Positions 1-7,317 of a stretch of 35,135 nucleotides of DNA are shown here, in pieces; within the stretch, counting starts at the first letter, position 1; each line of letters starts with the position of its first letter. The notes under the pieces are model-generated. The model was not told where the DNA came from, searched no databases, and was given only the letters and a program-made list of their open reading frames with translations. Source of the stretch: Gammaproteobacteria bacterium (GTDB lineage: Bacteria > Pseudomonadota > Gammaproteobacteria > Arenicellales > UBA868); the NCBI GenBank assembly GCA_022450155.1, contig JAKUQR010000001.1:157869-193003 (forward strand). The letters run 5' to 3'. A program made the translations under genes and the position numbers.

Positions 1-59
1 AGCTTGCTGAACTGAAGGTCAGCGACAAATTGTGCAAGGTTGGCAGTTTCTGATTTCAT
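1..59 (-). CDS. MmgE/PrpD family protein, N-terminal fragment (runs off window)
   Basis: Only the first 19 codons lie in the window, reading on the minus strand from an ATG at 59-57. The peptide begins MKSETANLAQFVADLQFSK, which resembles the N-terminus of MmgE/PrpD proteins (2-methylcitrate dehydratase and related hydrolyases/isomerases), where a short 'LAxFVAxLxxxxLP' helix opens the fold. A GGAG Shine-Dalgarno core lies about 10 nt upstream, which supports this start. The gene follows the 47-codon ORF by 5 nt and so belongs to the same transcription unit as the M20 amidohydrolase. Such pairings are common in catabolic cassettes. The substrate cannot be told. The family assignment rests on a short stretch and is tentative. 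Confidence 0.55.
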   Translation of the reverse strand, partial: MKSETANLAQFVADLQFSK

Positions 60-64
60 CTTGG

Positions 65-208
65 TCACTCCGTTTCTGCTGTAACAAGATCGCAACAGTC
101 GAACGCCAGATCATAATCGGCAATGGGTGCCGGGTCCAACCACAGCGGACCCTTAATACACAGCTTTTCTGTCGGCACTCGGCTTTTGCCGGCAAATCTT
201 TCTAACAT
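65..208 (-). CDS. Uncharacterised 47-aa ORF coupled between M20 hydrolase and MmgE/PrpD
   Basis: An ATG (208-206) follows the M20 hydrolase stop with no gap (TGAATG), and the frame stays open for 47 codons to a TGA at 67-65, 5 nt before the MmgE/PrpD start. The product starts MLERFAGKSRVPTEK and ends DCCDLVTAETE. The second half is acidic, with an adjacent Cys-Cys pair and another Cys near residue 17, and there is no signal peptide or membrane segment. I do not recognise the family. Exact packing between two catabolic genes is the main evidence that it is translated, presumably by termination-reinitiation because no clear Shine-Dalgarno precedes it. It could instead be the relic of a longer gene or a chance open frame. 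Confidence 0.5.
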   Translation of the reverse strand: MLERFAGKSRVPTEKLCIKGPLWLDPAPIADYDLAFDCCDLVTAETE

Positions 209-1459
209 TCATGGCTGTTCGGACACGCCTGATTTTTCCAGTATCGCCTGTAACATAACATTGGCACCGGCAGTGGCCCACTCAGGCTTAATATCCTCAA
301 CCTCATTATGGCTGATGCCGTCAACACAGGGAATGAATATCATCGATGTTGGCGCTGTCTGGGCAACAAAGCAGGCATCATGTCCGGCACCGGTCACAAT
401 CTCCCGCGCCGAGTATCCCGCCTGCGCAGCACCTGCCCGCACAGCCGAGATACAGCTCTGGTCAAACGAAACCGGTGCATAGTAGAAGATCTGTTCCAAG
501 TTGTATGCAAGTCCTGACTTCTGACAGATATCAGCCACGCTTTCGCGCAGCTCTCGATCCATCTGACTTAACACGTCATCATCAGGATGGCGGAAATCAA
601 CCGTGATGAAGGTCCGACCAGGAATGACATTTCTGGAGTTGGGGTAGGCGTCTATCATACCGACCGTCGAACAGGCCAAAGGAGCATGCGACAAACCGAT
701 CTCGTTAACCCGTCCGATGATCCGGGCAGCTCCAACAAGTGCATCTTTACGCCGATCCATCGGTGTCGGGCCGGCGTGAGACTCAACTCCGGTCAGCGTG
801 ATTTCGTACCATCTTTGCCCCTGTGCGTCGGTTACGATGCCAATAGTCGTTCCCTCTTCGACAAGAATTGGGCCCTGTTCGATGTGCGCCTCAAAATAGG
901 CGTGCAGAGGACGTCCCATGGGTTCTGAGCCGGCATATCCGATTCTCTGCAATTCTTCTCCCATACTCCGGCCCTCGTCATCCGACCGGCTCAAACCATA
1001 GTCAAGGTCGTAAACCCCAGCGAAAACGCCCGAGGCGACCATAGCTGGGGCAAAACGGCTGCCTTCTTCATTGGTCCAACACGCCGCTTCAACAGAATGC
1101 TTTGTCTCTATACCCAGATCGTTCAGGGTCCGAATAACTTCCAGTCCGGTCAGCACCCCGTATACCCCATCAAATCGCCCGCCGGTTGGCTGGGTGTCCA
1201 GATGACTGCCGGCAATAACTGATGGCAATTCGGGTTCACTACCCGCACGACAAGCGAAAATGTTACCCATTTTATCTACAGAAATACTGCAGCCGGCTTC
1301 CTTGCACCAGCGTACAAAAAGATCGCGGCCGGCCTTGTCTTCATCGGTCAACGCCAGCCGGCAAGACCCGCCCTTTTCTGTAGCCCCGATCTGGGCCATG
1401 TCCATCAGGCTCTGCCATAAACGCTCGGCGTTTATCTGACGCGGTTTATCGTTTTTCAT
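209..1459 (-). CDS. M20-family Zn-dependent hydantoinase/carbamoylase (N-carbamoyl-amino-acid hydrolase type)
   Basis: A 416-aa cytoplasmic amidohydrolase of the M20 peptidase clan, in the subgroup of beta-ureidopropionase, N-carbamoyl-L-amino-acid hydrolase and allantoate amidohydrolase. These enzymes hydrolyse a carbamoyl or ureido amide at a two-metal site. Visible motifs are GSHLDTQPTGGRFDG (about 84-98: metal His87 and bridging Asp98), the catalytic NEEGSRF at about 130-136, HIEQGPIL and the C-terminal AGHDA. Length is normal for the family. I chose the ATG at 1459, which has AGGAG 7 nt upstream, over an in-frame GTG six codons earlier. It is the first gene of a minus-strand cassette ending in MmgE/PrpD. 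The true substrate (hydantoin-derived, pyrimidine or purine ureide) cannot be read from the sequence. Confidence 0.88.
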   Translation of the reverse strand: MKNDKPRQINAERLWQSLMDMAQIGATEKGGSCRLALTDEDKAGRDLFVRWCKEAGCSISVDKMGNIFACRAGSEPELPSVIAGSHLDTQPTGGRFDGVYGVLTGLEVIRTLNDLGIETKHSVEAACWTNEEGSRFAPAMVASGVFAGVYDLDYGLSRSDDEGRSMGEELQRIGYAGSEPMGRPLHAYFEAHIEQGPILVEEGTTIGIVTDAQGQRWYEITLTGVESHAGPTPMDRRKDALVGAARIIGRVNEIGLSHAPLACSTVGMIDAYPNSRNVIPGRTFITVDFRHPDDDVLSQMDRELRESVADICQKSGLAYNLEQIFYYAPVSFDQSCISAVRAGAAQAGYSAREIVTGAGHDACFVAQTAPTSMIFIPCVDGISHNEVEDIKPEWATAGANVMLQAILEKSGVSEQP

Positions 1460-1597
1460 ACATCTGCTCCTGGTCACTCTATGCAGGTCTTAAACCGTCC
1501 AACGCCCTGTGCAACACGCGGCACCGGCTAAATCAATTGTACAACCAGTAAAATGAACGCTGACTAGCGCTACCGTACATTCTGATTTCGAACAATC

Positions 1598-1626
1598 TTT
1601 CTAGCACTTGTCCCGGCACGGGTCAA
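1598..1626 (-). promoter_or_regulatory. Candidate sigma70 promoter for the M20 hydrolase operon
   Basis: On the minus strand TTGACC (1626-1621) is followed by exactly 17 nt and then TAGAAA (1603-1598). A TGC directly upstream of the -10 gives an extended -10 element. It points toward the M20 gene and would leave a leader of about 130 nt. That leader contains a short palindrome (TTGTACAA). Prediction from consensus only. Confidence 0.45.
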
Positions 1627-1665
1627 TTTCTCAACACTGCGGGTTCGATGGCCTGAGTACTTTTT

Positions 1666-2544
1666 TCACGGTAGGCTCGATGCATCTTGTCGAGTTTTCC
1701 TGAACCGCCATAGTGCATGAAAAAACAATGCAGTAACAACAACACTACCACCCAGTAGGGTTCTAATACCAGGCTCCTCTCCAATCACCAACCAAACCCA
1801 CACCGGACCGATAATTGTCTCCAAAAGAGTTAGCATGGCCACCTCCGGTACTGGGAGATAGCGTGGCCCAAGAGTCACAAGTGCGAGCGCCACGGGCAAC
1901 ACAACGCTAGCCCCAATCACCAAAATCAACCATTGATGTAACCCCAAACTAGGAAACTGGGCAAATGGATAGGCGACAAACGCGGCTAACAATAGTCCCA
2001 AACCAGCGGCAGGAATCATATTGAGATCACGTCTACGACGAATCACTGTATACACGCCAGCAATAACAACAGCATTAATCAGTGCTAGCAGATCGCCCAG
2101 CCAGTTACCGGTAGTCACGCCACCACTTGCCACGACCACGAGGCCAAGACCTGCAGACCAGATGGCGAGCCATGTGGGTCGCTCGATCACATCATCCAGA
2201 AATATTCGGGTCAGGAGTGCGGCAATCAATGGTGTACTTGCAAATATGACAAGGACGTTCGCTACCGGCGTTCGCTCCAGCGCCAAGTAGAATGTCCAGC
2301 TTGCCGCACCCTCGAGCACGACCACTACTAGACCCCAGAAACCAATCATCAGTATGTGACGTACGAAATCTCTTCCACAGTAGAGGGAATATCCCACCAA
2401 CATCAGGAGACCAGCAATCGTGCATCTATAAACAACAAGCGTGAAGAACTCTACATCGGCAAGTCGGATCAGCAAGGCATCTGGCGTAAAGATAAGAACA
2501 CCTGCCAGTGTTAGCCAAAAACCTTTACGGTAATCAGAACTCAA
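1666..2544 (-). CDS. EamA/DMT-superfamily transporter
   Basis: A 292-aa integral inner-membrane protein with about ten hydrophobic helices arranged as two five-helix repeats, the pattern of EamA drug/metabolite exporters. The second repeat carries the typical 'EVAMLTLLETIIGPVWVWL' segment near the C-terminus, followed by a helix and a short basic tail. Members export amino acids, nucleosides or drugs, and the substrate here is unknown. The start is a TTG at 2544 preceded by GGAG about 8 nt upstream, because no ATG is available in frame nearby. It is the last gene of a minus-strand group after a second EamA gene and a TlpA-like gene, 114 nt downstream of the latter. Confidence 0.88.
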   Translation of the reverse strand: MSSDYRKGFWLTLAGVLIFTPDALLIRLADVEFFTLVVYRCTIAGLLMLVGYSLYCGRDFVRHILMIGFWGLVVVVLEGAASWTFYLALERTPVANVLVIFASTPLIAALLTRIFLDDVIERPTWLAIWSAGLGLVVVASGGVTTGNWLGDLLALINAVVIAGVYTVIRRRRDLNMIPAAGLGLLLAAFVAYPFAQFPSLGLHQWLILVIGASVVLPVALALVTLGPRYLPVPEVAMLTLLETIIGPVWVWLVIGEEPGIRTLLGGSVVVTALFFHALWRFRKTRQDASSLP

Positions 2545-2658
2545 GACATTCTCCAGTTTTCCCAGGGGATAGTCGGTGCTGTTACCACAACATCATATTA
2601 GGGACGCGTACCGTCCGGCAAAATACCATCGGCGCTCTAACCCAGAGAATGACTACGG

Positions 2659-3153
2659 TCAGTTAGAACGTTGGGCAATAAAACCCTCGATAGAATCGAC
2701 CGGAACAGGGCCACCCTGAAAAGCAACGAGAATTCCACTGGGATTAAAGATCCTTATAGTGGGTGTACCCCGAAAAGGCTGACGGCTATGGGACAAGACG
2801 AAATCTGCAACCCCGTCTGCTTCCCCGATCAGAGACTTAAAGTCGTTACCTAACTCTTCCAACAGTGCCCAAGCACCACCGAAACCCTCTTGACCATCTA
2901 TTGATAAACCTATGACTATGAACCTTCCACTTTGTTGTCGACGGGCCAAATCTGCATAGGTTGGTAATTCTTTCTGACAAATTGGGCACCTGAATGACCA
3001 GATCACGACAACAAGCCAGTGCTCTCCATCAAAATACTGCTCGATCGTTACGGGTTGGCCCTCGAAATTCTCGAACATCTGCTGCCCAAATGATCTCTCT
3101 GGGCAAAACATCAGCAATGCCGTACAGACAACAACCGCCAATATAGATCGCAT
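2659..3153 (-). CDS. Exported TlpA-like thioredoxin-fold protein
   Basis: A 164-aa protein with a cleavable signal peptide (Met-Arg, a hydrophobic core at residues 4-16, probable cleavage near residue 23), so it probably acts in the periplasm. The thioredoxin-fold redox site is C56-P-I-C59 in 'WSFRCPICQKELP', and 'FRGTPTIRIF' provides the cis-proline loop. This layout matches TlpA/ResA/AhpC-TSA-type thiol-disulfide oxidoreductases that reduce disulfides in exported proteins. It lies 17 nt downstream of an EamA exporter gene and upstream of another. The link to transport is unclear. A cytochrome-c maturation role is possible, but no ccm genes are nearby. Confidence 0.82.
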   Translation of the reverse strand: MRSILAVVVCTALLMFCPERSFGQQMFENFEGQPVTIEQYFDGEHWLVVVIWSFRCPICQKELPTYADLARRQQSGRFIVIGLSIDGQEGFGGAWALLEELGNDFKSLIGEADGVADFVLSHSRQPFRGTPTIRIFNPSGILVAFQGGPVPVDSIEGFIAQRSN

Positions 3154-3170
3154 CTCGTTTATGACTCACA

Positions 3171-4097
3171 TCACTGGGCACGTGAGGCCGCAGACGACGA
3201 CTGCGGCCCGTATCGAATAACAATCACAATACCCGCCACAGCAATAACGATACCCATCAGCGTTATCAAGGACACCCTTTGATCAAAAAGAAGCCAGTCG
3301 AATATAGCGGTAACGGGTGGCATCAAAAAGAAAAGACTAACCACGTTGGTTGCCGACTTTCGGCGAACCAGCCACCATAACAACGCGTAAGCACCTACTG
3401 AAAGCACCAAGACCAACCAGATTAATGAAAATACGAACGTACCGTTCCACTCGACGTGTCCATCTTCGAACTGGCTCGAGACCCACCACATCATCAGCGC
3501 AGCAACTATGAGCTGTATCATCGTACCCGAACGTAGATCGACAGAAGTGCAAAATCTTTTTTGATACAGCGTTCCAACACTGATACTCAATACACAGATC
3601 AGAGATAGAATCACTGCAGGCGCCCCACTGCTGATGCCGATGCCGACAAAATTAGGCATGATAACCAGAATCACGCCGAGCGTACCTAGAAAGAAGCCTC
3701 CCCATTGCCTGATATTCACGGTCTCACCCAAAATTGGGCCAATCAACACAGCCGTAATCACTGGTTGCATACCCACAACAACCGAGACAGTGGTCGGCGT
3801 TAGTCCCTGTTGGATCGAAGCAAACCCTCCATATAAATACAACCCATGGACCAAGACTCCGACGACAGCACAGTGCACCAAGTCACGCAGATTTGTCGGC
3901 AGTGGTGCACGACAGGCAACCACTAGCACGACCATGAATACTGCAGCCAGCGCGAACCGCAGCATCAGGAAGGTTCCTGCCTCGGCATACGGAAGACCTA
4001 GTCGCGCGCCGATATAACCTGTGCTCCACAAAACCACGAACAAACTGGGGGCACAAGCCAGCAACATTTGCTCCGTAACAGGTTTTGAATTTGGCAT
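3171..4097 (-). CDS. EamA/DMT-superfamily transporter
   Basis: A 308-aa ten-helix inner-membrane protein of the EamA family. The first repeat opens with 'LFVVLWSTGYIGARLGLPYAE', a signature of RhaT/EamA-type exporters, and the second ends with 'LITLMGIVIAVAGIVIVI'. The ATG at 4097 is preferred to a TTG two codons upstream, but neither has a clear Shine-Dalgarno. It heads a minus-strand group (EamA, TlpA-like, EamA) and is divergent from the cnoX-like gene across 139 nt. The two EamA proteins of the group differ clearly in sequence, so they are not a recent duplication. The substrate is unknown. Confidence 0.88.
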   Translation of the reverse strand: MPNSKPVTEQMLLACAPSLFVVLWSTGYIGARLGLPYAEAGTFLMLRFALAAVFMVVLVVACRAPLPTNLRDLVHCAVVGVLVHGLYLYGGFASIQQGLTPTTVSVVVGMQPVITAVLIGPILGETVNIRQWGGFFLGTLGVILVIMPNFVGIGISSGAPAVILSLICVLSISVGTLYQKRFCTSVDLRSGTMIQLIVAALMMWWVSSQFEDGHVEWNGTFVFSLIWLVLVLSVGAYALLWWLVRRKSATNVVSLFFLMPPVTAIFDWLLFDQRVSLITLMGIVIAVAGIVIVIRYGPQSSSAASRAQ

Positions 4098-4236
4098 AGT
4101 CAACTATCTAAGCTGTATTCATCGAAATCTAAGAATACGAACGATTGCACACAAATAAGGACTGTTTTGTAGATAATACTGATTACAGTCCCACATAATT
4201 CCACTCACTAAAACTTATTGTCCGGATTCTAGACAG

Positions 4237-5100
4237 ATGACAGATCATCCTTTTTCAATAGACGTTACACAAGAAACTTTTGAACATGAGGTTATCGATC
4301 GATCCAGAGAACTTCCTGTATTGGTTGATTTCTGGGCTGAATGGTGCAACCCGTGTAAGATGTTAGTGCCAATACTCGCAAAACTGGCTGACGAACTTGC
4401 CGGCAAGTTTCAACTGGCCAAGGTAGATACAGACAGCGAACAACAAATTGCAGCACAGTACGGTGTCCGCAGCCTGCCAACGGTGAAACTCTTTAAAGAT
4501 GGGGAGGTTACCGACGAATTCATTGGCGCACTTCCAGAAAAATCGATTCGGGAGTTTCTTGAGCGGCACCTAGATCGACCAGCGGATGAGGCTCTGAAAA
4601 ACGCCGCTGAACTGGTTGATAACGGTAATAGTTCTGAAGCCATTGCCTTGCTGCAGCAGGCTTTAGCCGACGATCCGGACTACGACAAACTCCAATTTAG
4701 ACTGGCGTCGTATCAGCTTGCTGATGGAGACCCGACCGGTGCGCGGATTACCCTCAAAACAGTTACCCTGTCCAGACAGCAGGATGCCGAATACAAAGCG
4801 CTGCTGATAAAAATCGATATGAATGAACTCGCGGGGCCAGAATTCGACGCCGAGTCGCTCAGAATGCAGATCGCCTCTGCACCTGACAACTACGAAGTAC
4901 GCCGACAACTCAGCACACTTCTTTTTCTAGAGGACGACATCGACGGTGCCATGTCCCAGGCCCTGGAGATCGTCAAGGGTGGTCGTAAAGAATTCAGAGA
5001 CTCCGGGCGTGAAGCGCTGTTACAGATGTTCGAAGCCCTGGGTAATTCAAACGAGCACGTCGTTCGTTATCGACGCCTGCTGGCCCAAGCATTAAACTGA
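4237..5100 (+). CDS. cnoX: CnoX/YbbN-type thioredoxin-TPR chaperedoxin
   Basis: A 287-aa cytoplasmic protein with an N-terminal thioredoxin domain (about 1-110) and C-terminal TPR-like helices (about 115-285), the architecture of CnoX (YbbN). CnoX holds unfolding proteins under oxidative stress, protects their cysteines and hands them to GroEL. The active site is W-C37-N-P-C40-K, with the cis-Pro81 loop in 'RSLPTVKLF'. E. coli CnoX has lost the first Cys (SxxC), whereas this copy keeps both, so redox activity is plausible. The Asn in place of the usual Gly of CGPC is uncommon. The gene stands alone on the plus strand, divergent from an EamA gene and convergent with frmA. Confidence 0.87.
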   Translation: MTDHPFSIDVTQETFEHEVIDRSRELPVLVDFWAEWCNPCKMLVPILAKLADELAGKFQLAKVDTDSEQQIAAQYGVRSLPTVKLFKDGEVTDEFIGALPEKSIREFLERHLDRPADEALKNAAELVDNGNSSEAIALLQQALADDPDYDKLQFRLASYQLADGDPTGARITLKTVTLSRQQDAEYKALLIKIDMNELAGPEFDAESLRMQIASAPDNYEVRRQLSTLLFLEDDIDGAMSQALEIVKGGRKEFRDSGREALLQMFEALGNSNEHVVRYRRLLAQALN

Positions 5101-5166
5101 CCGCAGCAGGGTACAACCGGACTGTCACGCAAAACAGTCAATTGAGAGATGCGCTCTCGAACAATG

Positions 5167-6279
5167 TCAGTAGGTCACAACGCTGCGTATAGACTTACCC
5201 TCGTGCATCAGATCAAAGGCTGAATTGATTTCTTCCAACGGCATTGTGTGTGTAATCAGGTCATCGATATTGATCTTTCCATCCATATACCAGTCAACAA
5301 TCCGCGGAACCTCTGTCCGACCTCTGGCACCACCAAAAGCAGTGCCTCTCCAGACTCTGCCGGTTACCAACTGAAACGGCCGGGTAGCTATCTCAGCGCC
5401 TGCAGGTGCGACACCAATAATGATACTTTCACCCCAGCCCTTGTGGCAGCACTCCAGCGCCTGGCGCATTACTTCTACATTGCCGATACATTCAAAGCTG
5501 TAGTCTGCACCGCCCCGCGTGAGATCGACCAGATGCGCAACCAGGTCGTCTTCTACCTCGCTTGGATTGACAAAATGGGTTACGCCGAACTTTTCCCCCA
5601 GAGACTCACGCTCGGGATTCAGGTCAACACCGATAATCATGTCGGCGCCAACGAGCCTTGCGCCCTGAACAACGTTCAGGCCTATACCGCCTAGGCCGAA
5701 CACGACTACATTTGACCCAGGTTCTACCCTGGCAGTATTAATCACCGCACCGATGCCGGTGGTCACACCGCAACCGATGTAGCAGACTTTGTCAAACGGC
5801 GCATCAGAGCGGATTTTGGCGACAGCAATCTCAGGTAATACGGTGTAGTTTGAAAACGTCGATGTGCCCATGTAATGGAATAGTTTGTCATTGCCCAGTG
5901 AGAAACGACTGCTTTCATCCGGCATCAAGCCACGCCCCTGCGTTTCACGAATCGCCTGACACAGATTTGTTTTGCCCGAGGTGCAGTATTCACACACGCG
6001 ACATTCCGGCGTGTAAAGTGGGATGACGTGATCGCCCTCGCTCAGCGTGGTCACGCCCTTCCCGACTTCGACCACCACACCGGCCCCTTCGTGTCCGAGT
6101 ATGGCAGGGAAAAGACCCTCCGGATCTTCTCCAGAAAGGGTAAACGCATCGGTGTGACACACACCCGTCGCCCTGATCTCCACCAAAACCTCTCCTTCGC
6201 GAGGCCCGTCTACATTAACTGTTTCAATGCTGAGTGGCTTACCGGCCTCGTGGGCAACAGCGGCACGACTGGCTATCAT
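5167..6279 (-). CDS. frmA: S-(hydroxymethyl)glutathione dehydrogenase / class III alcohol dehydrogenase
   Basis: A 370-aa cytoplasmic Zn- and NAD-dependent enzyme that oxidises S-hydroxymethylglutathione (formaldehyde plus glutathione) to S-formylglutathione. It can also reduce S-nitrosoglutathione. Catalytic zinc ligands are C41, H63 and E64 (GHEGAG) plus a later Cys. Structural zinc is held by C93, C96, C99 and C107. The Rossmann motif reads GLGGIG. Length and motifs are typical of class III ADH. The ATG at 6279 has AGGAG 7 nt upstream and a good -10 box about 45 nt upstream. No S-formylglutathione hydrolase gene is adjacent, so the second step must be encoded elsewhere. Confidence 0.93.
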   Translation of the reverse strand: MIASRAAVAHEAGKPLSIETVNVDGPREGEVLVEIRATGVCHTDAFTLSGEDPEGLFPAILGHEGAGVVVEVGKGVTTLSEGDHVIPLYTPECRVCEYCTSGKTNLCQAIRETQGRGLMPDESSRFSLGNDKLFHYMGTSTFSNYTVLPEIAVAKIRSDAPFDKVCYIGCGVTTGIGAVINTARVEPGSNVVVFGLGGIGLNVVQGARLVGADMIIGVDLNPERESLGEKFGVTHFVNPSEVEDDLVAHLVDLTRGGADYSFECIGNVEVMRQALECCHKGWGESIIIGVAPAGAEIATRPFQLVTGRVWRGTAFGGARGRTEVPRIVDWYMDGKINIDDLITHTMPLEEINSAFDLMHEGKSIRSVVTY

Positions 6280-6321
6280 GATGTAACTCCTGATTTTTGT
6301 TTAAGCAGTCAATTTCGCACA

Positions 6322-6350
6322 ATTATAGCGAACCTGGGTTGCAGCCAGAA
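6322..6350 (-). promoter_or_regulatory. Candidate promoter for frmA
   Basis: A perfect minus-strand TATAAT occupies 6327-6322, about 42 nt before the frmA ATG. With a 17-nt spacer the -35 would be TTCTGG, a weak match, so activation may be needed. Leader length would be about 35 nt with AGGAG near its end. Consensus-based inference. Confidence 0.45.
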
Positions 6351-6415
6351 TCCGCCGATGACTGAGCGACCTCGACGGCTTTCATGCCCAGCTCGAAGCA
6401 AGAATCCGTCCCTGA

Positions 6416-7315
6416 CTAACCGCGGGGATGGTGCTCAGCATGCAGTGCCTGCAGACGGGCACGTGCGACGTGGGTATAGATTTGCGTTGTTGAAAGATCG
6501 GAATGGCCCAGCAGCATCTGCACACTGCGAAGATCTGCGCCATGGTTAAGAAGGTGGGTAGCAAAAGCATGCCTGAGAGAATGTGGCGACAGCGCGTCGC
6601 CCACACCAGCCACGGTCGCATAGCGTTTGATCAATTGCCAGAACGCTTGCCGCGACATCGGGCCGCCTCGGCGCGTGACAAAAACCGCTTCGGAAACCCT
6701 GTCTCCCAGTAACTCGGGTCGGGCATCATTCAGGTACTGCCCCAGATACGTAAGTGCCTCCTCGCCAAGTGGAACGATACGCTCTCGCCCCCCTTTCCCG
6801 GTCACTCGCACCAGGCCCGCAGTGGCATCGAGTTCACTCAGTGTCAGATTTACCAGTTCTGAAACCCGCAACCCGGTGGCATAGATCGTCTCAAGCATCG
6901 CTCGATCTCGAATACCGAGTGCTGTGTTTTCAGTCGGCGCCGCCAGAAGTTGCTCTACACTGGATTCAGACAGTGTCTTAGGCAGTGCTTTGCCGATAAC
7001 CGGGGATTGTAGATCTGACGTCGGATCTGTCTCAGCTATTCCCTCCCGGGCAAGATGACGGTAAAAACGGCGCAGGCTCGATAGCTGCCGTGCTGAAGAT
7101 CTTGCACTGATCCCCGAGCGGACTGTGTGCGCCAGATAGTCAAGAAGCTCAGACTTGGAAACTTTTTCCATAGAACGCTTCTGTTTTCCTAGCCAATTGG
7201 ACACCTTCCTCAGGTCCGACCGATAGGCCGCCAGGGTGTTGGCGCTTAACCCGGATTCCAGCCAGACTGCGTCTAGAAACTGATCGATTAGCTGGAAATT
7301 TCGTTTTTCAGACAT
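6416..7315 (-). CDS. xerD: Site-specific tyrosine recombinase XerD
   Basis: A 299-aa recombinase that, with XerC, resolves chromosome dimers at dif under FtsK control. The N-terminal SAM-like DNA-binding domain covers about 8-92 ('SGLSANTLAAYRSDLRKV') and the catalytic domain about 112-295. All catalytic residues are visible: R150, K174, H245, R248, H271 and nucleophile Y280. Identity with XerD rather than a phage integrase is supported by length, by the 'LPKTLSE' linker and by location downstream of the rpsP-rplS block, as in Pseudomonas-type genomes. The ATG lies 2 nt after the stop of the upstream TPR-like gene (TAAAGATG), so the two are translationally coupled. Confidence 0.92.
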   Translation of the reverse strand: MSEKRNFQLIDQFLDAVWLESGLSANTLAAYRSDLRKVSNWLGKQKRSMEKVSKSELLDYLAHTVRSGISARSSARQLSSLRRFYRHLAREGIAETDPTSDLQSPVIGKALPKTLSESSVEQLLAAPTENTALGIRDRAMLETIYATGLRVSELVNLTLSELDATAGLVRVTGKGGRERIVPLGEEALTYLGQYLNDARPELLGDRVSEAVFVTRRGGPMSRQAFWQLIKRYATVAGVGDALSPHSLRHAFATHLLNHGADLRSVQMLLGHSDLSTTQIYTHVARARLQALHAEHHPRG

Positions 7316-7317
7316 CT

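Noticed and set aside
123-482. Plus-strand open frame of 119 codons
   Set aside because: It is antisense to the M20 hydrolase, which has all family motifs; Ser- and Pro-rich composition fits a shadow frame.
5121-5158. Two short stems (GACTGT/ACAGTC and GAGAG/CTCTC) between cnoX and frmA
   Set aside because: Only 5-6 bp, no T-tract; could be weak terminators but not supportable.
5248-5694. Plus-strand open frame of 148 codons
   Set aside because: Antisense to frmA; no motif and no plausible start site.
6416-7315. Tyrosine recombinase as a sign of an integrated element
   Set aside because: Length, linker and location mark it as housekeeping XerD; no att repeats or phage genes nearby.
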